64,000 bases of DNA from Macquaria australasica (GCA_005408345.1 SEMN01000087.1:1302001-1366000); one strand, 5' to 3'. Positions 26,001 to 46,298 are shown, numbered from the stretch's first letter. Notes: generated from the sequence alone by a model not told the origin. Translations and numbers: made by a program.

Positions 26001-27809
26001 ATAGTGTGTCTTTTTTAGAGTTAGTCAACCTTTTAAAGGACAAGCACCAACTTTTGTCAAGTCTGTCTTAAAACACTGAAAGCATTATTGGTCGTTGTAA
26101 TTGTTCCTTTTTTTCTAACCTGGCTGCAAAGAGATCCCTCTCTAAAGCGATTTCAATGTAAGAGATTGGGGACAAAATCCTCAGTCTTTGTTCTGTGCAA
26201 AAACACATTCTAAGGTTCAGCAGAAGCGAACATGAGGCTCAGCAGTCTGAGTTAGAGAAATCAAGTGGGTGCTGTCTGGGTAAAGTTATGGTCTTCTTAG
26301 TACCAAATTCCCTCTTCGTGACTCTACACAGTGTTTCTGTGATAAGCTGTAATGGAGGGATAGTACAAAAAGAAGGAATTTTGTTCTAAAAAGATTGTAC
26401 CTTTTGGGGCATAAACACTTCATTTGGTTAACTCAGACTTCTGAAGCATCTTATTAGCTTTGGCTGAACTTTGATTCATGCACTTTTGCACAGAAAGAGG
26501 ACTGAATTTTGTCCCACATCGTTTCTGTTCGATTTGACTGATCTCTTTGCAGCCAGTAGGGACAGGAGGAATAATTCAAGCAACCACTAGTGTTTTCAAA
26601 GTGTATATATGGGCATATGAGTATTATTTTGAGACGGACTTGAAAAAATGTCCTTTTAAAATGTTCAGTAAGGCCAGTTTAACCTACAGGAGTTTTGCTG
26701 CCATGGAGGAAATAAATTCCTGACAAGTAAAAGCAAGTATCTCTGGGAATCTTTCCCAACAGGACTAGTCTGAAGACACTTTGTATTTAAAAACAAAAAA
26801 CAAAAAAAACAATGGGCATTGGAAAAGGCGGGGTCATCTTATATTTGTGCACCCATCCTTCCTCAAGCTAGACCCCTTCCCTCCTTGAGGGGAGGTGGGA
26901 CAGAGTTGGCTTACAGGATGAAATTTAGACCTGTGCCTCTGTGTTTAATGCACATCTGTGTTGTATTAGTGGGTGATTGTAATTTCACTGTTAATTTAAA
27001 CCTGCAATAACTGATTATTTTGGCCACTTGGGGGCAGCAGAAACAATTTGGGAAAACAACATTGACATATCACCTTTTAAGTTGATATGGTGAACTTGTT
27101 AGCAAACGGTTGTTTATTTACACATCCAGCAGTTACAGAGCAACACTATCATTCATTTGGAGTCGTGTTTCTGGCCACCTGGCGAATGTAAGTCCAATAT
27201 TCACTCTCTTTTATTTCTGTTTTTGGTCTCCACCAACTCCTGAGGGAAATATCTGGCTCTTCAGCTGCTAAATCCTCCACTCTGTTCATCAGCTAGTTGC
27301 TAACTGTGTGTGTCTGCTGTTTGGTGCTGACTGAATGCACAGTGGGTTTTTAGAGCTGCTGCGGCCAAAGACGACGCTATGAGAGCGGTGTGAATATACC
27401 GAAACGGTAAAGTTGTAGGCCGGACAGCTAAACAATGAGCTGAAACTCACTGTAAAGGTCCATAAAGCCGAGGGGAGCTGCAGATTCAAGTGATAATTCA
27501 CTACGAGCGACCCCTTTCACTGTCACATTGTTTTCATATTGTCACTGATACGTTGTTACTATTAAAATATTGATTACAGTGTCTTTAAAGTGTATTTTAT
27601 GTGTTTGTCTGGCAGACAAGTCATCTGAGCAGCAGGTAGAAGAAGAGCGGGTCCTTCATCAGATGATCGAGGTGGTGGACATGAGGGACTCCTTGGTGTC
27701 GTTTCTGGAGGAGAAGAGGCTGAAGGAGATGAGCGAGGAGCAGGAGGCCTTCTCCATCAGGGAGGCTAAACGGCACTCGAAGGCGGGAGCTCAGGTTCAC
27801 TGGGCTTAA
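11611..27809 (+). CDS. mical1: MICAL1 flavoprotein monooxygenase (F-actin oxidation), complete
   Basis: Oxidises actin methionines to sever filaments and binds Rab GTPases. Exons: 11611-11868, 12595-12806, 13974-14077, 14241-14336, 14524-14679, 15411-15511, 15781-16038, 16831-16946, 17837-17963, 18387-18465, 18714-18861, 19121-19311, 20503-20609, 20893-20955, 21081-21342, 21680-21747, 22057-22825, 22975-23096, 23181-23294, 24353-24446, 25140-25233, 25537-25610, 27616-27809; total 1268 aa. Domains: FAD monooxygenase (GAGPCG near 91-96, later GDCLVEPFWPLGTG), CH domain (about 503-615), LIM (about 714-768, CYFC...HRSCFTC...YCELH), and a C-terminal bMERB coiled coil (about 1080-1268) that binds Rab8/10/13/35 in relatives. 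The 769-nt low-complexity exon makes it longer than human MICAL1 (1067 aa). The end of exon 2 is ambiguous: the consensus donor after 12802 gives a stop, whereas a donor 4 nt later keeps the frame. A 10-Asp run lies in exon 22975-23096. Confidence 0.93.
12873..13883 (+). mobile_element. hAT-like element, about 995 bp, with 8-bp TSD
   Basis: Same family as 10665-10938 by its ends: TAGCGCTGAAATGATT at 12881 and AGTTGCAGCCCTA ending at 13875. Flanks are GCTCCCAT (12873-12880) and GCTCCCTT (13876-13883), 7 of 8 identical. The interior, about 13000-13640, is unrelated to the short copies and may be a later insertion. It lies in the mical1 intron just before the anomalous exon at 13974. Confidence 0.6.
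15341..15367 (+). repeat. (TC)n microsatellite before mical1 acceptor
   Basis: A CT-dinucleotide run about 45 bp upstream of the acceptor at 15410. It may serve as part of the polypyrimidine tract. Confidence 0.8.
16090..16735 (+). mobile_element. dispersed fish repeat with (GTCG)n start
   Basis: Begins with GAGGCTCTAGGGATAG and six GTCG units (about 16127-16150), continues through ATGGCTCCCAGACGATGAAT and ends in a stretch rich in TGTTAGCATGCTAA-like words. A copy in opposite orientation lies at about 47150-47700, sharing CATGAATGTGTGCAACAAA-like and GATGGTGGCGCT-like phrases. There is no coding capacity. It lies in a mical1 intron. Confidence 0.6.
19934..20053 (+). repeat. long (AT)n microsatellite, about 120 bp
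   Basis: Nearly pure AT dinucleotide over about 120 bp with one ACCT interruption near 20023, in the mical1 intron between the CH exon and exon 20503. It is self-complementary and likely to vary in length between individuals. Confidence 0.95.
23929..24020 (+). mobile_element. fragment of TTAA-type MITE (left end)
   Basis: The phrase TTAAGGAATAGTTCAACATT matches the left terminus of the family described at 61599-62050. The right end is not recognisable here, so this is a truncated copy within the mical1 intron between 23294 and 24353. Confidence 0.5.
25611..27615 (+). other. last mical1 intron, repeat-bearing
   Basis: A 2-kb intron with no exon that I can support. The segment about 27020-27530 (from GGCCACTTGGGGGCAGC to CGACCCCTTTCACTGTC) has the look of a dispersed fish repeat, but I cannot pair it with another copy in this window. 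Open frames here resemble no family. Confidence 0.45.
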
Positions 27810-29270
27810 GGCTTTTTCACGCACACACATGCTCAGCATGAACCTGTACTGTACAGTAGATGCCTTCACATCTACTGTGTGTGAGACTTGCTGCTTTCAG
27901 ACTTGGAACCTGAAACTGTAACTTTTGAAAGTTACCGGTACAGAATTGTTGCGGAGGGTAACCCACCACAAGCGCTTCCCTCTTCATCCAACTAGGATAC
28001 AGAGTTCAGGCTTTCTGACTGAGTGAATATCAGTTGCAATCCGCCCCCTAGAGGGAGACATAAGCCTGGAGATCCGAGGCTTTGAGTTGATGCGTCCAAC
28101 AGCTCTCCGGCTAAGCCCTGCCTGCCGTGATAGTGGGGTCACGGCAACGGACCACATATGAAAAAAGACCTCTAGTGTCTGCTGCACTATTTAACAACCA
28201 CCACACAGCAGATAATCATTACCCAGCCTGGGATTTGGCCTGGTTTGGTGCAAGAAACATGTGACTCAAGTGCAAAGCCAAGACTAAGCAGCATAGCATT
28301 ACAGCTTTGGGGAAGCTGCAGCAGCTGGCTGTGGAGCCTTAGAGATAGATCTAGGTTGAAAACACAGGATGGATTGTGTTTTAAAAAACAAAAAATACTT
28401 TGATGTTCATGTTGATTTTACTTGTGACATCATGAATAAGTACAAAATGACTATACATATCACAATTCTATGTTTTAGTATTTGTATACTGAATAAATTT
28501 TAGAAATATGATGGTGGAGAAAAAATGAAGAGGTAGTTAAAATACTGGAATTATTACATTTCGTTATTAGTATTAATGATTTAATTTTATTATCAAGTTT
28601 AGTTTTCTTTTATGACTTTTGTAGCACTTCCTGCTGCTCGCCATGTCCTTCCCTGATAGCATGTTGGCTAGTTAATCTCAGGGGTTGATGGTTCAGGCCT
28701 CTGGGATCAGAGTTGGGGTTTTCACTGATGGCCTTCAGCAGTCGGCTGCTCTTCAAGTGATGGTGTATTATGTGAACACGGGGGGATTCGGGTGTGGTGG
28801 GTGAATGAGAAACAGACTTAACGGACTGGTTCATCTATTTATAAATGCCGTCATTTATCATTTGCAGGTGTTCCTATTCATGTGCTGGCAGAATCGCCAA
28901 AATCTAAGACAAAGAGCAGTTTGTTGTTAGAAAAGGAGCCTTATATACTCATTGTCCCGCTGCCATTTTGAGCCACCTGGATGGCACTTCACAGTATATC
29001 AAATAAAGATCATGAACTTTGATGTTTTTAGTTTTCATGTTTTTGATAATACACTGAGGTCTTCAGTGGTTTAACTAATGCGCGTCCAGTCCTGGGTGTT
29101 TTGTTTGTTACAGGGCATACTGCCATAACCATGGCCCCATACAGCACTGTAGTTATATAAAGGATTTAACTGCTATTCTAACTTCTAACCTCTAGGGTGC
29201 GCACTTCCCTCTAGATTGCCAGTAAACTTAATAAGACACTTAAGAAACTCTTCAGCTTATCAGAGATAGA

Positions 29271-29713
29271 AGAAGTATTCAGAATGACTTAAAAGTAGTA
29301 ATACCACAATGTCAAAATACTCCACTACAAGTAGAAGTCCTGCATTAAAACTGTTCCTTAAGTAAAAGTACAGTCAGCAGAATATAAAAGCAGTGTTATA
29401 TTGTAATATAATATTGGATTATTATTACTGATGCATCAATGTGTAAGCAGCATTTTAATGTTGTAGCTAATGGAGGTGGAGTAAATTTGAACTATTTTAC
29501 ATACTGTTTGGTAGTTTAATCTATTAATACACATCATATTTAATGTGTTTTTATTTAAAATCTTAATCTGCAAAGTTACTATAACTGTCAGATAAATGCA
29601 GTGGAGTAAAAAATGCAATATTTCCCTCTGAAATGTAGTGAAGTAGAAGTATAAAGTAGCATAAAAAGTACCTGACTTGAGCAAATGCAGTTAGTTACAT
29701 TCCAACACTGCAT
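29271..29713 (+). mobile_element. AAGTAAAAGTAC-type MITE copy
   Basis: A full-looking copy of the family at 7131, running from AAATACTCCACTACAAGTAG through CAGCATTTTAATGTTGTAGC and CCCTCTGAAATGTAGTGAAG to GTTACATTCCAACACTG. Its uninterrupted order gives the best reference for the other copies in this window. Confidence 0.6.
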
Positions 29714-29794
29714 CTTATGCCTTTTTTATAAGGGTTTCTTTCTTTTACTCTACTTAGGCTATTAATACAGTAAATAATATTGAAAATTAAATCC

Positions 29795-29826
<32 letters not shown>

Positions 29827-30900
29827 GATGTTTCAAAAATTAAACAATACATCCACAAAGAATAACGAGTCTGACACAAAATATAGGAAGTGTCATATTC
29901 ATGTCCAGTATGTACATTTAGAGAAGAAATCCTATGTTTTTAATAGCACAAGATTATATTAAGATTAAGATGCTAAATAACTAGTTACCTCAAATCATTT
30001 TATAGACCCGTCCTTAAAATGCATAGACATCTGATGAAGTGCTATTTTTGAAAATAAAAGAAAGCTGTGTGTGTGGGCACTATCAAAGCAGCCAATTAGA
30101 AAAGTGATTTAACCCCAGAAATAGCCTCATTATTACTAATGTGTCTTGTTGACTAACCATAAATATAGGACGCCTGTGTGGAGGATTAGCACTGTCTCTG
30201 GATGTTCTGAAATAAAGTAGTTACAGTAGATGATTACAGCAAGACTGCCCACGTGATTTATAAATGTTTATTGTTTAAACACTCTTTAACACACTTTTCA
30301 CAAAGAAAAGACATTTTTTATCTTTTTTTTTTATTTTATTTTTTTTTAGACCAGTGATTAATTACTTTGTATAACCTTGATTGTGTTCAGATATCACACA
30401 TGGGTCACTACTTTCATGCTTCCATTTAATCTCAGGTTAATAAATTAACTCATGCAACATTTCACAATCAACATTTTTGCTCGGTGCGTTTAAATCCTGA
30501 TTGCATTTGCTGAATCAGGTTTTGGAGGTCTGTAGATGTGATTAGCTGCTTCACTTTGAACTCTGAGCGCTTTTCAGTAACAGACCATGTTATATAAGGT
30601 TTCGAACATTCACCTGATCCCTTTAGCGTAATCCCATTGACCATTCATTTAGTCGCAATGGATCTTAAGAGACTGAGATGGTATTAATTGTTTTGTCTTT
30701 CCTCTGGGGAGAATGCACGGCTTTGTTTTACATCACTTTAATGACATAATTGAAGCTGGAGTCGTGGATAATCCCACTTCACTGGCAGCTCCTAAAAAGT
30801 CCAGACTGATCCTGCTGTTTCTCCTGTAAGCTTGTTGGTGATGTAAGGTTACACGAGTCAGGCCTGGTGTCAGTGCTTTATCAATCTCTACAGACATGAC

Positions 30901-31520
30901 ACTGAAGAAATACTCAGATCCTTCAATAAACATATCAATACTACAGTGTAAAAATACTCCATTACAAGTAAAAGACTGATGCATTAATGTGTAAGTAGCA
31001 TTTTACTGTTGAGGTAGAGCTCATTTTCACTACTTTATATACTGTTAAGCATTTATCTTATGGAGATTTCTGTTTATATTTGAGTCCTAACAACTTTATT
31101 TTCTTTAAACAAGTGAAAAGAAAACTGCCTGTGAAATAGGAATACTGCAAATCGACCTGTACTCGATTTTACAAAATACTTGAAACAAGTGGATTTGCAT
31201 TGAAAACAGGTTGGAATATTCTTATAGCTATGGCATATTTTTTCTTTTTCTCTCTCTTTTTTTTTTAAAGAAGATAAAGCTTCAAGGACTCAATTACTGA
31301 CTAAAATGATTTTTTTTTTAATACAACTTGCATCACATTTTAGAAGCTCATTCTATTTTTTTTTATGTATAATCGTAGTGGCTTCAAATCTAGTAGCTGT
31401 CAGATAAATGAAGTACAGTAAAAGGCATCATATTTATCTCTGAAATGTGGTGTAGTAGAAGTAGCAGAAAATGGAAGTCCCTCAGTATTGTACTGGAGTA
31501 AATGTACGTAGTTACCATGA
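30901..31520 (+). mobile_element. AAGTAAAAGTAC-type MITE copy, interrupted
   Basis: The left half (30901-31070) matches the copy at 29271, with AAAATACTCCATTACAAGTA and TGTGTAAGTAGCATTTTACT. The right half (31388-31520) carries AGCTGTCAGATAAATGAAGT and ATCTCTGAAATGTGGTGTAG. About 315 bp of unrelated AT-rich sequence lies between. Confidence 0.5.
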
Positions 31521-34500
31521 GGGTAAAGTTACACCTCATCATAGGACCTGTATGGGTTGGACAATCTGACGACACACACCATGACACAGTTTATAGTTTG
31601 GAGATTTTGTCATACTGTTTGGTATCCAACCCTGTAATATCTCTGGGTGTATGAGGTCATTGTGGGCAATGTTACAAATCAATGAACAGGACGGCTTTAT
31701 GGAAATATCTGATTTTTATATAATTTTTGCATCAATGGGATGAAGGAAGCACCTTGATTTGTCAGGTATTTAATTTGCTGGATTAGCCAAAAAATAGATA
31801 CTTGCGTCTGGTTATTTTATCCACGAGCAAATTTTACTATATCAAGATATTAATTGATGTCAGGATATAAAATCTTAACAACATTTTATCCATATTGTCC
31901 ACTCTTACAACCTTTCAAATCACCAAATATGATTTGAAATATAATTCAATAAGTTTTGAGTGTTAAACTCCACTGTATGTAAAACAGTACAGATTAAAAA
32001 AAAAACCCTTTAAAAGAAAAACTACTGGTGTAGTCATTTTGCCCAAATTAAAATTCTTATCTATTTATTTTTCATAATGTTTAAAAAATGTATATTTTCA
32101 GGAACAATGCACGTTGATTAACATCACTGTAACTGTGCCAGTGTTAACCTAAACGCTAATTTTCAACTGTTGTCCCTCGGCCAGATGTTAGCCCAATTAT
32201 CCATTAAAATAACAATAAAACACACAACATGTTAGACCTCAAATCTGTTAAATTTGTCAGAATTTAAAGCGTAAGCCTTGTGAGTAAGATGAGAAGAAAA
32301 AGTCAACTCTTAGTAGAAAACCACGCAAAACAAAATAATAATTTCAAAATATTTACCGCATTTAGTAAATACCTGTAGCAGGAGAGGATTTTGGAGGACA
32401 ACAGCCTTTGTATTCATGATATCACTGAACTATACATTTATATAATTTTATGTATTTAATCACAGGGGTATAACAGTGTATCATTTTATACGTTTTGATT
32501 TAATGTTTTGGAACGATTTGCATGACAGCACAGATTATAAAAACTGTAGCAGCTGTTTCCTGGTCTTTGTAACTGTCCTTTAGTGCTGCTCAAACGCTCT
32601 GTAATTGCAGCCTGTAATAACTGTGACCCACTGACTGTTCTGCTTGTGTGCAGTTTAACATCCATCATCAAACCTGACACTCTCATTATAGAAGCTGTTG
32701 TTTCCTGCAAGGCCTGGTGGCTTCTCTGCTGATTGGAAAAGACTTCAACTCATTCTGCTTCTAAAAACAAAAAAAACCCCCACCTGAAATGGAAGATGAC
32801 CACGACAACCTCCTGAACCGGTATCCATGACAACATGATGAGCCAGTCCAGCTATTGATATTCTGTCTCTCTGTTTACAGCACATGCCTAAAACTCAGGT
32901 AAGGCTGCATTTTGAAGCTATGAAACTCATCCTGGCAGATAAAATCATAACATAATAAAAGGTTTTTATGTGCCTGCGTTGCTGTAGCTGTGCCTTTTGA
33001 TTAGACCTAATTTATTTTGCACGGCACAAGCAGGCTTGTTGTGTGTCCTTGTCCTTTGTGTGCAGTAATCACAAGAACAAAGAAGGCCATCTGTGTTATC
33101 AACGTGACCTGTCACAGCATACAGTATGGCTCCTTGTGTGGCAGGTGAAATGAGCACCTGCTGCAGATTAATCCATAAGCCTGTTAAAGGTTGCCCCTGA
33201 AGACCACACTGTATACTTCAACATACTTAGAGCCTAATCACAGTGCGTGGCCCAGGTGAAATGTGAAAACAAGTTTCCAAATACATTTGACTGTTATCTG
33301 CACCACTTTCTAATAAAGCCTGTAGTTTTTAAAAGGGTTTAAAAGATGGAACACGTGGCTTTCTTAATAAATTATTTACCAGCTTTATGCATCTTTAATA
33401 AGCTGTTAATAGGAACATCTTTCTGCTTGCCAGATTAAGAAGCTCTCTGGTGTTTATCCTCCTCCAGCATGACAGTGGCTTTGTTTGCTCAGCTACTCAT
33501 CAGCAGGTAAACTGTTTGACCACTTACCAAAAGCTGCCTACTGTCGTACATTAACTATACATTTGATGAATTACTGTGAAAATACTTCATTAATGACATA
33601 TTAATATTTACACTGTTATATTGCTTTCTGTGTATCCTGCTTTTGCTTTGTCTGTCAGAGCACTTTGTAAATTCTGTTTTTAATGGTGCTATATAAATAG
33701 TTATTATTATTATTATTACAGCAAGTAGATTTCATGTTTTTTTACACTGATCAACAGAAAAATACTTTTTAATATCAAAGCGAAAAGAGATCTCTAAATG
33801 AATTACACAAATAAAATGCAAAATTCTCGTTTGCATAAATCATCACTACCTCTATGAAAGTCAGATATTTGGTTCAGTGGAACTAAAGGGTTTAATTGCT
33901 GCCAGAGGTGCATCTACCAAATTCTGACCTGGAGGGTTGAATACATCTTATATTCATTATTAATTAGGTCACTTTGTAGAGATCCGTTTTCACTTTGACA
34001 TTAAATGATTTTCTTCTGTTGTTCAGTGTCAAAACAAGACAATAGACAATAAACATGAAAACTTCCAAGGAGGATTTTTTTAGGCACTGTAACTATTAAT
34101 TAAGCCATTAGTTACAATCTATAAAGCCTAACTAAAGGGTGCCTTATTAGAAAATGTCAAAGCAATATTCACTGATGTTATTCTGAGCCCCATAAATCAC
34201 TCCTGGCCGTGCATTTCAAAATGGTAGTCCACTTCTATCAGTGCTGAGATGCCTGCTCAACTGATGTGCGTGTGCGCGTACCTGCGCATGCGCGTGCACG
34301 CAGGGCGAGTTGTTTTTGAATGCATCGTGCACTTTTGGAAAAAGCTGCTCATTTCTGTACAAGACGCGCCGTTTTCCACATAAACCTGTAGCCGCGTTGC
34401 AAGAGGAAAGCATGCAGCTGCAGCCTGAACTGACGTCTGCATGAGCCTTTAAGTCTCAATGAGCACCTACCTGTGAGACCGTCAGCCCCTCCCCTCGGCT

Positions 34501-34570
34501 CTCTCCATGGATGTAATCTCTGACTTGACAACAGGTATTTGTAAGGTCCCAGACAAAGTAATCTGTCCAG

Positions 34571-34630
34571 ACCTCGGCGAGCTTTTGGCAGGAGAGTCAG
34601 AGCAGAGCTCCTACAGCGCAGAGTCTCTAG
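34571..34630 (+). other. camk1g: candidate camk1g 5' UTR exon
   Basis: A segment in a CpG-richer stretch (34250-34640) ending GAGTCTCTAG before a consensus donor gtaagg at 34631. It fits a first non-coding exon of camk1g, about 1.8 kb before the coding exon. A second candidate follows at 34973-35189. The true transcription start cannot be placed from sequence alone, so the 5' edge is a guess. Confidence 0.35.
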
Positions 34631-34972
34631 GTAAGGCTCAGTCAGTCTGGTGGTGAATGAACATCATCTTCATGATGTGAATTACTTGGATCTGGATTGT
34701 TTGATTTGTAGAGCTGCAGTTTGGGGACTGTTTTATTTGTGTTTTTCTCCAGTCAAAGATCAGGTAGAGGGCCAGTGTTGCCTAATTTGTATTCTGTGCG
34801 TAATTTGGGTAGTTTTGAGTGTTTCTGCGTTAACATCCAGCATCATGACTCATATTATGCGTCCGAACTTGCTTGTGTTTGACAGCGTCATTGCTCAGGC
34901 GTGAGAGCGGCGCGGTTCAAGCTTGATCGGAATATCTGATCGTTCGCCTTTTTTTTTTTTTATTTGCCGCAG

Positions 34973-35189
34973 AGAGATCTTTCCGCGGATGCCGCAGCCA
35001 GCTTGGTCTTGCTGGTGGCATGAGAGTATAGAGGAGAGGGGGCTGCACGACCCCTGCTGCATCCGCTGTCAGTCAGATCAGTCAGTCTCTTTGCTTTCTG
35101 TCACGCCGTTTGCCAACTGTTTTATTATGTTTGCGATGATGTTTTTTGCGTCACGGTAAAAACGCTTGGCTCGACTGTAAAACCTGCAG
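34973..35189 (+). other. camk1g: possible alternative 5' UTR exon of camk1g
   Basis: A poly-T tract and ATTTGCCGCAG acceptor end at 34972, and CCTGCAG at 35189 is followed by gtaagg. The content is GC-rich and without a conserved frame. It could be an alternative first or second UTR exon; this is inference from splice signals. Confidence 0.3.
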
Positions 35190-36391
35190 GTAAGGGAAGA
35201 GTGGGACTCATGTAAAGTCACTGCATTGAAATCTATATCACCGCTGCAGGTTTAGACTGTGCAAATGAGTTTTTCGTCGCTGTGTGCGGTTTCGGACACA
35301 TTTCTCCAGCATGCTGTGGGTTTCTCTGCATGTTCTGAGCCGCTCTGCTAAATAACATCAGGATGCCGCGGTGAAAGAAATAATGACTGCAGGAGAAGCC
35401 ACAGTCAACAACAGGGAGACCTTTGTTGTGTGTTTTTTGTGTGCAGGGAAACACCAGACCCTCAGCTCACCGGTGCGTGAACAGACATAGTTTGCATTAA
35501 TGTGGGGATACACAAAGTGGGACTGATTAAAAAAAAACTCATCTGTTGTTCACAGATTCTCATATGCATACACTGTGTGTTCAACAGGTACCCTTTTTGT
35601 GGTAGTTAAGACATTTATTCTGCATTTAAAGTTATTTGTTCGAGGCTATGCTCCGGTATTTACACCTGGGACAAGGTCAGGTCTCCAGATCAAGTGTTAC
35701 TAATCCCTTATATAAGAGAAAAGAGGGCAGGAAACCAAACTGGGTCGCCTGCTCATTTAAAGTGTTCCTAATCCTTCCCAGTACCTTCAGTTTTATTGGA
35801 TAAGTCATTCTTCCTTGACTTTCTAATCCTTGTAGATTATTTGTTATTTAAGCAAGGCTGTGTATGGTGATCAGACCTGTGCAGGGAGCAACAGCTTTGA
35901 TCACTCTTTTATTTTCGAGTGCACATTTTCTGACAAATGCAGCAAAATCAAGGCAACGGCTTCCTCTTGCTTTCTTCCTTGTTTGACAGATTACTGGTCA
36001 GCCTTAACACTGCAGTATCATTTGGCCCCGATGCAGTATGGGCTGGTCCTGGCACTGCCTTACACCTTCCTGTGTGCTAGTTAGAGCGCAGATTAGTGCG
36101 CTAACCTTTTGTCTACCAGACAAAGACTCATGTCTGTTTCATCTGCTCATCCTCCTGCAGACAGTCTGAGCAGCGCAGCAGACACACCAACCTTCATACC
36201 TCCTGCCTCTCATGACTCTTTAATAATCCCAGAGGACTTTCTATTTGTGATTATGATGATGAGGGAGTCTGGACATTAAGACAGGATTATTGCAGTGCAA
36301 TGTGGAACTTTCTTTGGTGTTGACACCTATTCTTACGTCTTTTCTTTTCCCCTTAATTCTGAAAGAAATCCCTGCTGAAGCGTCTGCAGAC

Positions 36392-43348
<6,957 letters not shown>

Positions 43349-46292
43349 AGGCTGCATGAAGGTTACATGGGAAAAAAGCATTTAACTTGGTAGGTTCAAG
43401 TAAAACATTTACATATTATAACCAAATACACTGTAGTGCAAGTAACTGCATTTGCATTATACCTTTATTAAAGGTACCTGTATAAGTGTACAAAGTGCTT
43501 TCAGTTGTACACAAAAAGGATATATCATTATTATTAAAAAAAGAAAATAAATAAATGTCAACACTGTAAGTCCCCCTATTTAGCATTTATAAGCAGTATA
43601 TAAACCTTTAAGAAATGGTTTATAAGACACTATACTATAGACAGAGCGCATTTAAGTCCCGCCCACAGCGGAGGGGAAAACAATTCATCGCTCTCCATTG
43701 ACTTTGTATTGTGTGAAGGTGCCTCCTTGTACCTCTCACCCTGAGTGTGTTTCTGCCCCTCCGCAGGTCAGTGTTGCTGTGCTGACTCAGTATGCAGCTG
43801 TTTTGTGTCAGCAGGCCACCCCCCCCCCTCCGGTACTGAGAGTGAGAAAGTGGTTGATCCCCGGATGGACCCAAGCGGTCTGCGAGGTCCACACAGTCAG
43901 TGGGACATTTTATTATGGAAAGAGTGCCTTGGAAGCTTCCCGACAACCACACAGAAGCACACAAACACATACCCACACACACACACACACACTCATGCAC
44001 TGAAGACTCACTTTAACTCAGATGCACAGGGTAGACTTCAGTTAAACAGGACAGTATTCAGGAGATTTGTCTCTCTCAGAAGGGGGATGTGGTGGACTCA
44101 CCTGCTGCTGCTGGGCTCCATTTGAATGTCCAGCTCGTTCATGGTGAAGGAGTCTCTGACCTCCGATGTCATGAAGGCTTTATATCGCACTTCCTGGTTT
44201 TTGATGTGGGAGAGTTTAATTCATCAGAGCACTTAGTGTCCAGGTTTATTATGACCGTGGTTACATGTTGTTTAAGATAATACACACAATGCAATAAGAC
44301 AAATTATTGTATTCATCATGTTCACTTCATCATGTGTAAAATATTATCCTTTAGCCAGCCTGCATTTGTAAGTGGAATAGAATATGTGGAAAAACTGCAT
44401 GCTTACTGCTACAAATAAGCCATACGTGTATAATCTATTCTAATAAAGTTGTCTCTAATTTTTAATATTATTTATTTAATTGTTTGTTGTTCTGTTTTAT
44501 TTTTTCTAAAGTCTTTGCTTCCTTTTTTAAAAAATGATTATAAAAAAGATCTATACAGACAAGAAAAACAAAAAAACAAAAACACAATATATGTTCAAAG
44601 TGACAGATCATAAACAGTGTAAATGCCACATGCATATCCATAACTTGCCAACTCATAGCTCTCACATGCCATCAGCCTGCTAGAATATAACGTCATTTAT
44701 ATTCACTGTAATAGATTGTTTCTCCACTTACTGTAAGTGGTTCCTTCTGCACACTCTGCTTTTTGTCTCTCCAGCTGTTTGTGGCTTTGTATTGATGCAT
44801 TCAACAGATATTGATCTAGTCTATGTATTATGCTGGGATCCCTGTATGCTCATAAATAAAGCCTGTACAGAATCTGAATTCATTTTGCTGCCATTTTCTT
44901 TGTCTTGATTCTTTCTGCTTTTTTGTTCTGGGAAAATAACTCCACATCAACCATTGACAAATATATAACTGATACATAAAACGGAGTAATTAATAGTAAA
45001 TCAGTAGCAAAATGATATCAAGCTAAATAAAAATATATAAAATAAATGGGAATCTGAGCTCAGAGAACATATTGAGAATGAAACGTTGTGTATACAAATG
45101 TCCGCACATGAACCGTTACTCATGCAAATACTCAATAAACTTGATAAATGGAAAATCATTAACAGATATTTTTTAATGCCAGATCAGAATAGTAAAAAAA
45201 AAAGAGACAGGAAATAAAACATTTTTCATGTTTTTTGGTCACGTCCCAGGCTTTTTTTTATAAATATTATCTTTTGGAGATTTTCCTTGCAAAGCAATCC
45301 CAAGACTGCAGAACTGGGAGTAATCCCTGAATATCGTAGACGTTCACATTAGTTGAATATTGTTGAATAAATGTAGTACAACTGCACATTGGCTCAGTGA
45401 GGAAACAGGAGAGTGGACAACATATTAAAAGAAGGTTCAAGGTACATTTATTTGCCATTCTACAACACAGGGCTGCATGATGAAATGAAAGGTGTAGCTC
45501 CTTTCACACTGCACACACAGAACACACATACAAATATTTAAAATTAGAATAGAATAAAAAAATAAAAATGAAAACAATATATACAGTTACTTATATGCAT
45601 ATATTATACGAAGGTAGTGGTATGGTAATGTGCAAAACCAGCATAACATGTGTGAAACGGAAAAAAATACCTACAATATAGACAGAAATGACCAAAAAAT
45701 GGCACCCAGTTATTATAAATAATGTTAATGAAACAAAGTGAAACTGAAACATGAATGTTGCTGAGTCATAATGCAAAATTAGTATTAATCCATCTACTGA
45801 TATTTTTAATGTTGTTGGTTTTTTTTTTCTGTTTTTTCCTGCAACTACATTTGTAAGTGTTTTGCTAATTTAACAGAGAAAATTCAAACAAAATGAATAA
45901 TAAGGAGGAAAAAACTGATTGTGTGACCTGAGCCGGTATCCCTAATTAAACTAACCTCCAAACCAATTACCAGGCTGTACTTCTTCAGTAGATTAGGTGA
46001 CACGTCAGCGCTTTGAGCACAGCCAGGATTACCAGGAGCGGTGTCTTCAGACCAGCCGGATTCAGCCAGAGCAAATTACAGTAAACCAGCAGGTACAAAA
46101 CATGATGTCCTTGCAACCAAGTTCAAACTTAAAGTTTCAGCTTTTATCAAAACAAATGAATCTGGATCAGAAGCTGGAAATCCTCTGGGTCTCATGGCCT
46201 TAATAGCCATATATTTTAGTGTCATATTCAATTTTCCCTGGCCAGCCTTTGCTAAGCTGGAAACAATACTTTTCTAAATAAATATTAAAAAA

Positions 46293-46298
<6 letters not shown>

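Larger units (their letters stand above)
27810..34500 (+). other. mical1 3' UTR and mical1-camk1g intergenic region
   Basis: Candidate mical1 poly(A) signals AATAAA are at 28492-28497 and 29002-29007. The rest holds repeat copies (29271-29713, 30901-31520), a poly(A) run at 29803-29826 and AT-rich unique sequence. No exon, RNA gene or conserved ORF could be supported on either strand. Cis-regulatory elements could be present but cannot be recognised by eye. Confidence 0.5.

Noticed and set aside
28610..28834. 74-codon minus-strand frame between mical1 and camk1g
   Set aside because: No family resemblance, no splice context, short; not supported.
43635..44125. Several frames of 100-126 codons after camk1g
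   Set aside because: They lie in the camk1g 3' UTR, include a (CA)n run, overlap on both strands and resemble no protein.
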